Of a stretch of 64,000 nucleotides of DNA, positions 37,048-48,751 are shown piece after piece. Below the pieces are notes generated by a model. That model was not told the origin of the DNA, searched no databases, and was given only the letters and a program-made list of their open reading frames with translations. How positions within the stretch are numbered: position 1 is the first letter of the stretch; every line of letters starts with the position of its first letter. The position numbers and the translations under genes were made by a program. The stretch lies in the NCBI GenBank assembly GCA_029959195.1, contig CP114122.1, positions 2,046,001-2,110,000 of the forward strand, in the 5' to 3' direction. The DNA comes from Dictyophora rubrovolvata (Eukaryota; Basidiomycota; Agaricomycetes; Phallales; Phallaceae).

Positions 37048-39188
37048 CTATAACATTTCCTTTTGCTTAACGTTAGATATCGAAATGTCGATACAATCAG
37101 TATTAGCTTCGGCATCAAATTCTGAATCCAAGCTGTAGATAGAACCACCCCGCCTTCGGAACATAGCAAGATTTGTCACCATATCCTGCAGCCAAATAAA
37201 TAAAACATAATATGAAAAGAGACTGGAAAGAACGTACGCTGGTTAGCCCTAAAACTAACGCTCCCATAAGAGGGACTATTCTCTCAGTTAGGATTTTTTT
37301 CAAAAAAAATGCGTGTTTTGCAGAAAGACTTACTAGCAGCTTGAAGCATGTCAACCCATACAGGGAGACTAAAGTTCACCGAGAGTGTGTCTCCTGTTCC
37401 CACCGAATCTATGTTAGGGGGTATGCGAAGAACAGTTCCGTCCGCTCTGGTAAATAGAATGGTTGGATAAGGGCTTATACATTTTGTGCGGATAATTGGA
37501 CAGGAGTCTGACTTACACGGCAACCACGACCCGGTATATACTGAAAACCACCACTCGAATTAAGAGGGATGGTGAAACGGCGCTTTTAGTCTTTGCGTGC
37601 CGGAAGGACCACCAATGCCTGTAAAGAATGCTTATAATGTGCGCTTTTCGTGTTCAACCTTGTCAGGATAATGTTAAAAAAGGAAAAAAAAAGATGAATG
37701 TACCATCAAAACCCATAGTTATAATGAGAAAGACAAGAGTAATGCCGTACACAGCTCGGATGCTGGGTATTAAGTAAATAAACAAAATTGACAGGTCCGG
37801 AAAACAAAATCGCACTCACAAAGCTTTCGGACTCACAACTGTACAGTAAAAATAGGTGGGGATCACTCTTTGCAGGGACGTGCCTTGCACGTCAATTTGA
37901 TTGATTCCAACCTGAAGCCAAAAGTTAGATGGGTAGCATAAGTCTGGTACGAACTCACAAATACGGAGGCCAACGCAAACGCCACGAAAAATATGTATGG
38001 AACGATGAGAAGCTAAACTCGGTTCATTACATTGACAACTTTAAGCTGATATAATAAAGCGCGCGCACTCCTGTATTAGTCCAAATAGTGACAGTCCTTT
38101 TCGGGTTACAGAGTTCGTCTCCACGTATTACGGCTCTTAATCCAAGCCAGAGCTAAAAAAAAAAATTAGTCGGAACAGTCATATACAACCTCGCTTTTGA
38201 TTCACTCGAATGATCAGAGACAGTGTTGAACAAGCAGTCATCACTTGAGCGCCTTCTGTTAACGCCGCCTGTGCGAGACAGATGTTAGGTTCGACTTCTC
38301 CTAACGAATTGACGATGGTGTTGTCTGTCGTTCCATGGTACAGTCTATAAAAAGTCGGTTCTTAGGTTTCCACAAGCGACACGTGTGGCTTCATACGCAC
38401 AGAAGCGAAAATACAACGCTTGAAAAGATCCAGGTGATACAAAAGTTTAGAAAAGTTGGATCGCGCCGGACTCGTCGGGAGAAGACGGCGAATGCGAGGA
38501 CCACTGGAAGACCAATATGGCCACCGGTTATTTGGAGAGCGAGAAATGCAACTTGATTGCGTCTTAAATCTTGATGAAAAAAAGTAATATCAAGTCACAT
38601 GTCCATAAAAGTGATTGTTTGGAGTTTTACCTGAACTTTCACGGTCATATTTCTGCACCAAAATTTCTGCGGGATGTGAAAGGTTGAGCGTGAAATTGAC
38701 TGGATAGCCTTCTCTTTGACATTGGTCAACTTCCGCTGTGATGGCGATTCTTCAGCAATGGGTGAATTAAGCATGGATAATTCGTACCATCCAATAGAAA
38801 TTGCACGAGCGCCTGGTCCACCGCAGTGAGAGAATAGCATAAGAGACAGCTACCTTGAGCCTCCACGTATATGGTATTGCAACCGCAGTGTGGTTGATTG
38901 CACTCGTTATCAACGTTCTCGAAGTTTGTGCACGTGATATTACACTTTGTGATAATCAGATTTCGATGAAGAAGAAAACCGGTGTTTTTGAGACCTACAG
39001 CTGGGGAAAGCGTCAAATTTCCAGGACCAATCTGCCTTCTTGTCAATAAAGCAGAAGGAACCGATGCAAAAGGTTGTTGTGCGAATGCTGCAGGTGCTCA
39101 GCCTGGATATTTTTTGCAAATTGTTTAATAACTCACTTCGGTGAAAAAGAAGTGATAGTAAAAGAATTATTGAGGGTAAGTAAATCAT
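37048..39188 (-). CDS. Seven-span membrane protein with cysteine-rich outer domain
   Basis: Begins with a signal peptide MIYLPSIILLLSLLFHR, spliced (phase 1) to TFAQQPFASVPSALLTRRQ. An outer domain follows with the spacing C-x3-C-x9-C-x4-C-x-C-x10-C-x2-C (from KCNITC to CLLC) and an eighth Cys in VDQCQREGYPVNFTLNLS. A phase-1 intron (donor after TCAG at about 38,630) joins DRESS to DLRRNQVAFLALQITGGHIG, the first membrane span. Further spans include FLNFCITWIFSSVVFSLL, AQVMTACSTLSLIIR, LLIVPYIFFVAFALASVF, VYGITLVFLIITMGF, IRVVVFSIY and the segment around VPLMGALVLGLT. The cytosolic tail MVTNLAMFRRRGGSIYSLD ends at 37,048. The eight-Cys domain recalls CFEM but spacing differs. Ligand and signalling partner unknown; receptor role is inference. 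Confidence 0.7.
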
Positions 39189-41130
39189 GTTGCCGGACCA
39201 GCGACAAATGAAGAGGGAAGCAAAGGGGAACGAACAGGGGTTCAACCGCAAGAGAACTCAGTTGAGAGACGAGCCTGTTTAAATAGCCTGCCTTTTCGCA
39301 CAACCGGCTGATGTAGTGATGAGACCAGAAGCATAGCTGATTCCAAAGTAGACATGAGAACGGACCCTTTATAGGCTGTGTCGTAATAGATCTTGTTGCC
39401 ACCATGCCCAGACGAAATTCGAATACCTGTCTTCGCGCCTAGCGTTGGGGAAATGAAACTTCCAACAGAGATTCATTTATAAGCGGACTACTGGTTGTTG
39501 GGTTTATTTACTCAATAACGGTTGATGTTTTTTTCTGGGCGACAAGCCTGAGACTCATGTTAGAAGTGCAACCAAGATCATGCAACAACGAGATATTACC
39601 AAGACCAAGTCATGTTTGCACGTGCCAGGATACTCAAAATATTCTTACAGGCTTTAGTTTAGACGGCTACGTTCTTTCGGCAGAAATTGCAAAAATATAC
39701 AATTCAATTGCCCATGGCACAATGGCGATGCATTGAGCTTAGCAGGTTTTAGTTGGTTGGCAAGGGAACGCGAGGGAAAGTAAACCGTTGGTGCTTGAAC
39801 GATCTGTGAGAGTCAGGATGTGTATCTCTAGATTCTCCAGTGATATTCGAACTTGGCTGGATGTAGCATTGAAATTGAAATTATGAACATTTTCCCTGGC
39901 TCGCGACAGGTTTAGTCTGAGTGCATTAGTAATCAAACTGTGACACGCACCTATCCCCACTGTGGAAAAAACCGCCGCAGAAAATTCACTGGAACTAGCG
40001 GTAAAACCAGACATCCGGTGAATTCGGCATGGTTTCCCCATTCCCAGAAGTACCGGTTTTGGCCGTTGAAATTATCATGGGTTCAAAACCCATCCAAAAA
40101 GAACGGAATGTCCAATGATTGAAATAGTGGGTGTTTCCGTCACTTATTTTAATGGAGATGTTATGTATTTCAGGCCGGACTTGACCAATAGATCCACGTT
40201 GGCTTCAGCCCACTGTTGTTGATAATGGTAAGCTCAACTGTTTTTCGATGAGCCAGGCCCATAATTTTTATACGGGTTGTCCCAGATATTAATGGTTAAA
40301 TATACCAGTTGCTTTACAATGGAATACGACTGCAAGCAGTTCCGTTCTAAACCCGAATTATCGACACCAAGACCTAATTACATAAGTTTCAAGAAAGGTA
40401 TATAAACCTGAACTTGTAAAAAAAACCTAAGTCCCTTCTTTCACTCCCCCTCCGTCTTCCTCCTTTCCAGTCTCTCGTGTCACTGCCGGCTCTTCAAGCT
40501 TCAAGTTCCAGTTCCCACTCAAAAGGTATGCATAGAACCTTTCTCTTTGATTAATCATCTCTCTGACACTTGTAGTTGACCCAGAATCACCGGAATCCGT
40601 GTTTCAGTAGGCCGGACTTAGTGTGGAAGTTAGAAATTGGTGAGTATGTTTGATTTATCCACCCGCAGTGTTGATCACTCGGTACATATGTATATAGATT
40701 TTTTTACGAAATACAATTGTACTTACATTATTTACCCATAATAAATAAATAAATTGCATAATTATTAATTAATAAGTGAATAAGGAAGACAACCAGTCTA
40801 GTGTGAATACCAGTTTCAATATATTATAAATTCCACACAACAGAAACTAGAAATTTCCAATTGAAGTAACTGTATTTTCCAAATAAAAAACACTGGGAAA
40901 CGAGTGAAGAACCACTAATATTTTTGTGGGACTTGGCATTGAACTCATAGTGGGAGTACCATTGACAATTTCTATGGTAATCCCAGATTATTTTCCACAC
41001 GGTTTTTTCCACAGTGCCTGAAGGGGACAGAGTCCAATTATGATTTACCCTCATTTTGCTCCAGGACACATCGGGAAACTGTTGAGTTACAGTCACAGTG
41101 TATATAGTTACATACATGCACCGCGCCTAT
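39189..41130. other. Gene-poor region with LTR-like remnants
   Basis: Nearly 2 kb. No gene recognised. A possible LTR-like start TGTTATGTATTTCAGG lies at 40,159, similar in its first bases to repeats at 48,752 and 50,821, followed by a C/T-rich stretch at 40,430-40,490 like an LTR leader. The end is not defined. Around 40,740-41,110 the sequence is A/T-rich. Confidence 0.35.
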
Positions 41131-41134
41131 TTCC

Positions 41135-41270
41135 TCACTCGTGTTGAGTACACGTAGTGAGGTACGTTCCTTTTACAGTTTAGTTTCTTTTTCTATTATT
41201 AATTACTGTACCTAGCAATATTCTTTAGGTATGCTAATATTATATCACTCGTGTTGAGTACACATAGTGA
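41135..41270. repeat. Pair of 26-bp hairpin repeats
   Basis: The 26-base near-palindrome beginning TCACTCGTG and ending TAGTGA occurs at 41,135-41,160 and again at 41,245-41,270 with one difference. A second short repeat, AGCAATATTCTTTAGG, occurs near 41,214 and 41,270. They lie just before the copia gag fragment and may be the end of its LTR. Confidence 0.55.
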
Positions 41271-41366
41271 GCAATATTCTTTAGGTTATGGGCCCCACGT
41301 TCCAGTTATTTTAACTGTGTAGCCCACTAGTTAAAAAAGCTCATACTTGACCGAACTGTGTGAAGA

Positions 41367-41900
41367 GTGATGCCATCTGATCCCCCACCCTCTCAGTCAC
41401 CCTCGACTCAGCCATCTGACTCTAAAAGTGCAAAGCCATTCGAGCCTCCGAACTGGATCAATAAATATCAGCCCAAGGTGCCTCTACAAGAAGATGAAAA
41501 TTGGCTGACATGGAGCATGCTGATGAAACAGCTGCTCATGCGTGCTTGTGTCTGGAAAGTTGCCCTTGGCGAAGAAACAGCACCATCAACATACTCACCA
41601 GACTATGAAAATTGGGAACTCAAAGACAGCTATGCAAGAATAGCCATCACCCACAATGTTGACAAGAAGCTCATCCTAATGCTTGAAGACATGACTGCAC
41701 ACGAGATGTGGACCCACCTATGAAGGCAGTACCAGCAAGTTGGGATGGGTTCCATCATGATGTGGTTTCGAAAGCTCAATCGAATCACAGACGTGTCTAC
41801 AGATATTACCAAGCATGTAGAAGAGTTCAAAATGACATTGAGATACCTTGTCAATGCTGGTGTCAAATATCCTGAGCACATTCAAGTGTTACGCCCGCTT
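41367..41900 (+). mobile_element. Ty1/copia retrotransposon fossil, gag fragment
   Basis: A Pro/Ser-rich start followed by NWLTWSMLMKQLLMRA and a capsid-like helical region (YARIAITHNVDKKLILML), the gag type of copia elements (UBN2/DUF4219-like). Only this part is seen; integrase and reverse transcriptase are not found here. It is broken and truncated. Age cannot be estimated because paired LTRs were not identified. Confidence 0.7.
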
Positions 41901-42623
41901 AGTGTGTACGTAACCTTGCTTAACTTCCTGAAACCCCACTCATTCCCTATTGCGCAACTCCCCAAAGTTGCTATTTCCAAACTTGTCCACATCATCCTTT
42001 TTTATATTTGTTATCACGTTTCATTTCTATAAAAGGATTGAATTAATGTATCTACTTTTCCATTCTGATATCAATAGAAGTTTCGCCTTGTTACTTGTTA
42101 CACTGAGCTTCCTTGAAACACCTTCTCTTCTTCTTAATCTCTCGCTTCACCACGGGCGGTATTGCAGATACCACTGATGTTTCATCTCAAAATCTTAAAT
42201 CTTTATCCCGACATTTTGGGCGATGTCGTAGATGTCGTCAAAACTCTTGTATCCATCGTGCGATGTAGTCGTACCACATGTTTCTGTCAGGGTACGCTAG
42301 CGTCATCCCCTTATTTTCCTTCATTTATCTTCGGTTCTGATTTATCTTATTCATTTCCTTATTTCTCGTATTTTATCCCATTTCCTGCATTCCCCCTTCC
42401 TTCTGTATTCCCTTCTTTCCCTCCAACGGGCGCTGAGCGCCCATTCCCATCAGAGCCATGGCCTAGGCCCTGGCTAAAAGTCCGGGACCGGCATGTTGTC
42501 GCGCACCAAAATCTTCCTAATAAGGAAACGTTCCGAATTTTGGTTCAAAGCGGAGTTTCAAACTACCAAAAACTTAACCGATACACCACAGCCTCTTGAA
42601 ATCAAAACCCTTACAAAAAAAAA

Positions 42624-43257
42624 AATGGCTGCATTTTCATTTCACTATACATCATCAATTTCTTTGCCCATTCCAGCATCTCCCACCGAGTCATTACCCC
42701 CCTCCGATGATGAATCTATATCACCTTTTCGTTTTTCGCCTTCCAGTCCAAGGACATACGATTTGGATCTGCATATGACTCTTTATATCTATAGTTCCCA
42801 ATATGCAAGTCTCGACATTGACGAAGAAACGTACCTCCCGAAGTTCCCTCCACCTCTTATTATTCGTCAATGCAGAAGTTCGGATTTGGTTCACCCCGGT
42901 CTCATGTTTGGAGAAAAGGTTTATATCGAGGAACGATTAGACTGGTTTACAATTATTAACGTTTATTCTACACCCGAATCAGCCGTTAAAGACTCATATC
43001 GGATTTGGTTAGTGACACAAGAAGGGTTCGAATTTACATTCCTGGTTCTAGATGTGCCAAGTCGTTGGGTTGTCATGAAAAACATAAAAACACAAAAACA
43101 TAGCCCATATAGACCAGCCAATCTTGTTCCTGTAGATCCTCAAATGTCTCGTTTTTCACCCCATTCGCCAGAACCAATATCTCTCCCCTCTTCTCCATCC
43201 AAACGATCCTTCCGAAAGATCCGACGCGTTTGCTCAAACCTTCTTGGACGAAATTAG
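42624..43257 (+). CDS. LTR-borne ORF1, unknown protein (copy A)
   Basis: About 210 residues starting MAAFSFHYTSSISLPIPASP. A Ser/Pro-rich N-terminus leads to a core with LDIDEETYLPKFPPPL, DLVHPGLMFGEKVYIEERLD, WFTIINVYSTPESAVKDSYR and FTFLVLDVPSRWVV, then a basic/serine tail ending RRVCSNLLGRN. A second copy at 57,249-57,880 is also open, and a degenerate relative lies at about 48,160-48,750. Not recognised as any capsid, enzyme or known regulator. Expression is unproven; the frame could also be carried passively. Confidence 0.5.
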
Positions 43258-43362
43258 GACAAAAGGCTTGATTAGGATAAGCGATTAGATTTGTATTTCA
43301 TCTCCTTCTTTCTTTCTGGACATTTCATTAGTGCTTAAAAATTTTGGTTAACTCATATCATC

Positions 43363-43929
43363 ATGTCGGACAATAACGATACTCCTACTTCCCCTATTCC
43401 CCTTTTTCAACTCCCTTTCTTCCCTTTTGAATATCGTTCTTCTCTCAGATTCGGACCCAACCCTAATTTCCTCTCACGACTTCGCGTTTACAATACTCTT
43501 GTTTCTGAAATTGATGTCGACCCCTCCACAATGCTTCCAATTACTCCACAGCCACTAATGGAGATTACTATTCCTTATGACGATCTGGAGATAGGATATC
43601 CACGAGCTTTAACCCTGTACGAACGAACCAACGTCAATGTCATGGACGAATCGTATGAGTTTGTCGAGTTCCTTTCAACAAATCGTCAAGAAGAATCAAT
43701 CTGGAGACTGGTCTTTCGTCATCAATTTCGAAGTTATACTCAATTCTTATTCATAGACGCACCCCTATCTGCCATCCCATCCCCTCCCGACTACTCTGTT
43801 GGAAATCAAACCCTCCCTTCCTATTCCGATCTCCAATCCAATCTCGTTCAAGATCTGGTATTGTTAAGCGTTGCCCTAGCCATTATTATTGCGCCACAGC
43901 CACGAAGAAGAAGATCTTGTCAACAATAA
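43363..43929 (+). CDS. LTR-borne ORF2, unknown protein (copy A)
   Basis: 188 residues starting MSDNNDTPTSPIPLFQLPF. The core IDVDPSTMLPITPQPLM, DLEIGYPRALTLYERTN, and EESIWRLVFRHQFRSYTQ followed by FLFIDAP can be laid against ORF1 in the same order, so the two look like diverged duplicates. It ends in a hydrophobic stretch (LVLLSVALAIIIA) and a basic PRRRRS tail, like a tail anchor. It starts about 105 bases after ORF1 stops. Function unknown. Confidence 0.5.
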   Translation: MSDNNDTPTSPIPLFQLPFFPFEYRSSLRFGPNPNFLSRLRVYNTLVSEIDVDPSTMLPITPQPLMEITIPYDDLEIGYPRALTLYERTNVNVMDESYEFVEFLSTNRQEESIWRLVFRHQFRSYTQFLFIDAPLSAIPSPPDYSVGNQTLPSYSDLQSNLVQDLVLLSVALAIIIAPQPRRRRSCQQ

Positions 43930-44956
43930 CCAGATCAGTAAGAAGTTTGGGATGGTAAGATTATAGTTTTGGGTAAGAGGTAGCGCGAGAAGTGCCAGAT
44001 GGTGATTTTGGTAAAGCTATGCTGGGAATCCGGTTTCATTGTCTTCTTTTGATCTCTTTTTGTTTCTCTTTTTGTTTCAACATATTTCTCCTATTCCCCC
44101 TAACCACATATGCGATTCCCCTTTTTCTGTAATTGTATCCTCCATCGTTTTCTCCTTTTTCTTTGTTTCTTTGTTCTCTTTTTGTTTCCTTTTGTTATCA
44201 TGGCGAATGATGAGTGATCATTCTGCTTTCCTTTATGTTTCCAAATGGTATATATACTGCGTGTAAATAATTGTAACAGCAGCAATCTACCGGAACGGTT
44301 GTCTCAAGTTTAGTTCAGTTTAAGTCAAGTTCAAGTCAAGTTTCGTCTCTAGTCTATTTCTACGCTCACATCTATTTCTTTGGATTACTCTGAGTGAGGC
44401 CTCGGAGTATAAACTCAACGATTCGTATTGTCGTTGAAGCCTTACTAACTTTAAACAGATTATCATCGCTGTATTATCAACGGCGTATTGACTCACCATT
44501 TTATCGCAACTCACATTTATCGTCCCCCTCACACACACACGATCTTAGGATCATCATTTTTTTGTTGTTGTTGGTTTTATATCGACGCACATACACTCAC
44601 TAAATATCATATTATTCCCCACCCTCCTCCTTACGAAATTAGCACCAGGACCCGCTCCACGGAGACTAGACGGCCTCAAACAAAATATCTTCGTAGTTTT
44701 TCCGATTGTATATATAGCTACGACATTTAGCTATTATCTTCGGATCGTTACAACGTATCTGTGCCCAGTCCATGAACCGAAGGCTGTGTATGGCCTTCGC
44801 CGTTTTTTCATAGTATATAGTTAGTAGCCCTAGAGGAGGGATCCCTAAGTTTGTTCTCTTAAGATCCCCTCCCTCTAGGTGAGTTAGTATTTCTACCAAA
44901 TATATTTTACTTAGGATCCCCTCCCTCTAGTCTGAGTGAGTAGCCCTGACAGTTTC

Positions 44957-46011
44957 CCCATCGTCTGAACCACACACTCTCTGCATCAGATGTCACAACC
45001 ACACAACTTGAAGTTAACGGATGCACACAGTGAGGGCGCAACTCAAGAGCAAGTTGAAGCCTACCGTTTATCTCTCACACTAACCTCATGTCATGATCTG
45101 AATTCATGATGTCACTAGTGATACGGATTCCCTATCTTATTTCCTTATCTTATCATATTTAAGTATTATCTCATCACAATCACATCGCAGACACTATGAT
45201 CAGAAGTCTTGCCAGACTTCATTGCCATTTCACGAAGTCCTAGATGCTGTCATCTTCCTAGGACTTACAGTAAGCCATGGATAGACCTTTGGTCTACATT
45301 CTAGTTCCAAACCGCGCATGAGATCATCTATGACGGTCGTAGATCCTTGTATGTATTTTCCCTTTGTTCTTGTTGCCTCATGTTTTCCATATGGCAAACT
45401 GACCCTGCATATACTTATGATACTCACAAATTGCTATGACATGTATATGTTCTCAAGTTCATTATCTATTTCGAACTGAGATTCAAACCTCTAGTGTACT
45501 TGTATATAAAGCTTTCTATATATCGTAGCTAGACTTCTCTTTAGACTTAATATCAAACCTAGTTTGATATCTCAATATAGTCTTCATTTCCCAACAGTAC
45601 TTCTGTCATTTCCAAACACTTTAAATTCAAACCGTCCGTAGCGACAATGCTGTTCCGGCATTGGATCTGCTACTTCTTCCATCTCCTGTTCTTCTGCTTT
45701 CTAGTTGACGATCTATGCTTCCAGATTGTTTTAGACTTCTTAGAGCTTCGCCTCAACGATATTCTCTGATGACTCGAAGATCCAGAATGATGTCAAGACA
45801 AGTAGAGCCAACATCCAGAGGACTGTCGTGGTACAACCCACTCAGGTTGAGACCGTGCTCTACGACATTACGGTGATGTTTGTATTATCATTAGATACAA
45901 TTATTAATGTATAAACATTCATCATCAATACCCGAGAATCAGTACTTAACACCTTGCCAGACTTCGTGCGCATGTTCCAGTGCGTAACATCAAGCCACAA
46001 TCCTTTTGTCT
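44957..46011. other. Repeat-island sequence without recognised gene
   Basis: About 1.05 kb between repeat copies. No protein domain, RNA gene or clear terminal repeat identified; the phrase CTTGCCAGACTTC occurs twice (about 45,210 and 45,953), hinting at further old repeat copies. Confidence 0.35.
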
Positions 46012-46119
46012 GTCATGGTATGCTAGCGACACTTTCCGTTTTCCCATTTTCCCATTCTCCTGTATTCATGCTCTTTCTGTGTTTATTCCACCCTTTTTCA
46101 CTTTCTCATATTTCTGGCT
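46012..46119 (+). repeat. Partial TGTCAGGG repeat (left end only)
   Basis: Begins TGTCATGGTATGCTAGCG, the left end of the repeat family with a few differences, and stops where the next LTR starts. Confidence 0.5.
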
Positions 46120-46685
46120 TGTTGTGCTCGAAAACGCCATACAAAGAGAAATGACAGAACGGACGCTTCGGGCTCAGTACCACCCGAGCCGGAATAACCA
46201 AGACTCACACAGCTTATCCGTCGTATATGCGCCAAGGTTGGGTTCCAAATGACAATTATAAAGGCTGTGTCACCTTTAAACTTAGCTTTTGCTTAGTGTT
46301 CACATTTTACTATATATTTTTCCCTTATTTCACATTTTAATAACTCGGCGAAACCTTTTCCTTTCTCTTAAATTCCAATCCCCAGACCATGAATTCATTT
46401 CTCCACATGGTCTTACCTCGTTTCAATCACTTTTAGATAACTGGTGTTCCATTTTTCACTCGGACACTGAGCTACTCATGTATATAAAAATCTGCAGTTT
46501 TAAGACCAAAAATATCATTGAATTCCTTAGTTTTGTATTGCAACTTTTCCCTCAGTTTGAATTCGAACACAAGCTTTATTTTCACTCTTCTACCTTTACA
46601 ATTTTATCCTACACTATTTTCCTCAACTCACACTTCCCACTTGGTTCCCCTTTCCTTCCTGTTCGCTCTTGTTGTGCACGTATCA
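46120..46685 (+). repeat. Solo LTR, family D, copy 1
   Basis: A 566-base repeat, similar over its length to 49,348-49,939. Starts TGTTGTGCTCGAAAACG, ends GCACGTATCA. Flanks GGCT and GACT may be a worn 4-base target duplication. It contains ATGTATATAAAA, a TATA-like site, about 210 bases before its right end. No internal element is attached. Confidence 0.65.
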
Positions 46686-46905
46686 GACTATTTCTTGTTT
46701 TCAACGAATTCTCGTTTTCATTTGTTATCACCGTGGATCCCATGGGAATCAACCAAGTGCCTGTACTCGTAGATATATAGTCGTTTTCCCTGGAGGAGGA
46801 TCCCTAGGCTTTTTCTTTTAGGTTTTCCCTTCTCTAGGTGTGTGCCCTGAGTTGCCCTAACATTGTTGACTCTCCCAGATAGTGGTGCCGGCCCCGAGTC
46901 CTGGA

Positions 46906-47259
46906 TGTCAGGGTACGCTAGCGTCGTCCCTTTCTTTTCTTCCGTTTATCTTCAGTTCTTGTCTATTTTATTCATTTCCATATTTCTTGTATTTTATCCC
47001 ATCTCTTGCTTTCTCCTTTCCTTCCCTATTCCCATTCTTCTCTTCAACAGGCACTGAGCGCCTGTTTCCATCAGTGCCATGGCCTAGGCCCCAGCTAAAA
47101 GTCTGGGACCGGTGCGTATCTGCGCCCAGTCCATGAACTGAGAGCTGTGTATGACCTTTGCTGTTTTTCATAGTATATAGTTAGTAGCCCTAGAGGAGGG
47201 ATCCCTAAGTTTGTTCTCTTAGGATCCCCTCCCTCTAGTCTGAGTGAGTAGTCCTGACA
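46906..47259 (+). repeat. TGTCAGGG repeat, copy 2
   Basis: 354 bases, starting TGTCAGGGTACGCTAGCG and ending TAGTCCTGACA. It lacks one roughly 50-base internal unit (around AGGATCCCCTCCCTCTAG) that copies 1 and 4 have twice. No clear target duplication. Confidence 0.75.
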
Positions 47260-47261
47260 TA

Positions 47262-47589
47262 TACTGTTGGACCTTTTAGTTGTGCAATCGGGAGAAATGT
47301 CTTATCAATCCATGGAAATTCTCCATTCGCCTGGGCAACATTGTAATAGGTGGCATTCGCCATAGAATTGAGAGCCGTTTTTTGATAGCCCTAAGACAAT
47401 GCCAAAAACAAAGTTAGTGCTTTTTATTTGATAGTATTGATAACATGCTGTTGATCTCTGACATGTTTTTGTCTGAAAGTCCTACAATGAGATCAATGTT
47501 CCATTTTTCTTTGAAATGATTTAGAAATGTGGTAAGGTGACACTCAGTCCCTCCAGCAGAACTATTTTCTGAATGGAGTAAACAGAACC
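47262..47589 (-). mobile_element. MULE-like transposase fragment (C-terminal side)
   Basis: Minus-strand pieces include LNHFKEKWNIDLIVGL, SDKNMSEINSMLSI, and FPWIDKTFLPIAQ, which match the part of fungal MULE-type transposases after the first catalytic Asp (a DK.xSEINA motif followed by a WIDK segment). It is cut off on both sides by TGTCAGGG repeats and is not in one frame. It is probably the far part of the same transposase whose N-terminal side lies at 59,411-61,109. Confidence 0.5.
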
Positions 47590-47971
47590 TGTCAGGGCTA
47601 CTCACTCAGACTAGAGGGAGGGGATCCTAAGAGAAATATATTCTGGGAACAATACTAACTCACCTAGAGAGAGGGGATCCTTCCTCTAGGGCTACTAACT
47701 ATACTATGAAAAATGGCAAAGGTCATACGTGGCCTTCGGTTCATGGACTGGGCATGGATACATGCTGGTCCTGGACTTTTAGCTGGGGCCTAGGCCATGG
47801 CACTGATGGGAACGGGCACTCAGCGCCCGTTGAAGAGAAGAATGGGACTACGGAAAGAAAGGGGAAGACAAGGAGTGGGATAAAATACGAGAAATGTAGA
47901 AATAAATAAAATAGATAGGAACCGAAGATAAATGGAAGAAACAAAAGGGATAATGCTAGCATACCCTGACA
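47590..47971 (-). repeat. TGTCAGGG repeat, copy 3, inverted
   Basis: 382 bases in opposite orientation to copies 1, 2 and 4: starts TGTCAGGGCTACTCACTC and ends AGCATACCCTGACA. No clear target duplication is left. Confidence 0.75.
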
Positions 47972-48036
47972 CCACCCCCCCTTCGACCAGGTGTCGACCC
48001 AACACCTGTAGTCTCTCCCAAGGTCAGATTGGCTGT

Positions 48037-48751
48037 TATTGTGTACCAAAATCTTCCCCATTTGGTATTTAGGTTATCCTTCCTAAAGTGGACATTCAAA
48101 TTCCCCTTCCTAGATAAACGACTTCCAACTACCCAAATTCTTTCATTCAGAAATAATAAAATGTTCAAATTTCGTCTATCGTCCTCTCTTTCTCTCAAAA
48201 ATCCTACTTCTCCCTCTATTCCCTGAGAACCATCCCCAGAAGAAGATGTCACTCCTCCATTATTTCGTTATACTCACAATAGTCCCCGCACTCACGATTT
48301 GGATATCGAGACAACTTTATTCACTTATTACTCACCTACTCCAATCCTTGAACTTGATCCCATGACTCTCCTCCCCGTTTACTTGCCTGAGATTCCCCGA
48401 GATATCCATAAGTGTTGAAGTTCAGATATCGTACACCCCTTCATGGCTTTCGGAAGAGAAGTTTATGTCGAACGAGAATTAAGATAGTTTACAGTCACAC
48501 ATGTTTATTCTACTCAAGCATCAGCCTTACAAGATTCATATCGTGTTTGGTTAACAACACAAGTTGGATTAGGATATGTGATAATGGTCCTCGATGTTCC
48601 AAGTTGGTGGATCTTATCAACATGTAATCACCAACTGGTCTTAGGATTTTATCGTTCAGCAAATCCTATTCCCAAAGAGCCTAAAGCATCTTTCAATAAT
48701 CCTTCGTCCCCTCATTCCCCGACTTCATCCGATCTAACCATATGACCTCCC
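48037..48751 (-). mobile_element. Fragment of a divergent long LTR (copy C, outer part)
   Basis: Begins TATTGTGTACCAAAATC, matching the outer end of the long LTR, and contains a degenerate relative of ORF1 (recognisable phrases LELDPMTLLPVYLPE, DSYRVWLTTQ, VIMVLDVPS). It is much more divergent from copies A and B than they are from each other. It may be the outer end of the 3' LTR of the chromovirus, split from 50,822-51,546 by later insertions. Confidence 0.5.

Larger units (their letters stand above)
42497..44752 (-). mobile_element. Long solo LTR (copy A) carrying two antisense ORFs
   Basis: A 2,256-base repeat, nearly the same as 57,121-59,410. On the plus strand it begins TGTCGCGCACC and ends GATCGTTACA, that is TG...CA. 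It sits inside copy 1 of the TGTCAGGG repeat between ATGT and ACGT, which fits a 4-base target duplication with one C-to-T change. No internal retroelement region is attached here, so it is a solo LTR. Strand follows the linked chromovirus. It holds ORF1 and ORF2 on the plus strand. Confidence 0.75.
42285..44951 (+). repeat. TGTCAGGG repeat, copy 1, interrupted by a solo LTR
   Basis: Left end TGTCAGGGTACGCTAGCG at 42,285, right end TAGCCCTGACA at 44,951, flanked by the direct repeat GTTTC (42,280-42,284 and 44,952-44,956). The copy is split by the long LTR at 42,497-44,752; without that insert it is about 407 bases. The 8-base inverted ends and 5-base target duplication fit either a small non-autonomous transposon or a solo LTR. 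Confidence 0.8.

Noticed and set aside
22090-40010. Shared phrase MSGFTASS in short ORFs near 22,100 (plus) and 40,010 (minus)
   Set aside because: The surrounding bases do not match, so this is coincidence rather than a repeat.
40076-40100. tRNA-like T-arm (ATGGG, loop TTCAAAA, CCCAT)
   Set aside because: The stem-loop and B-box-like GTTCAAAAC are there, but no D-arm, A-box or pairing acceptor stem could be found at the right distance upstream.
47990-48035. Continuation of the transposase between the chromovirus and repeat copy 3
   Set aside because: Several frames are open over this short stretch, but none could be tied convincingly to the transposase pattern.
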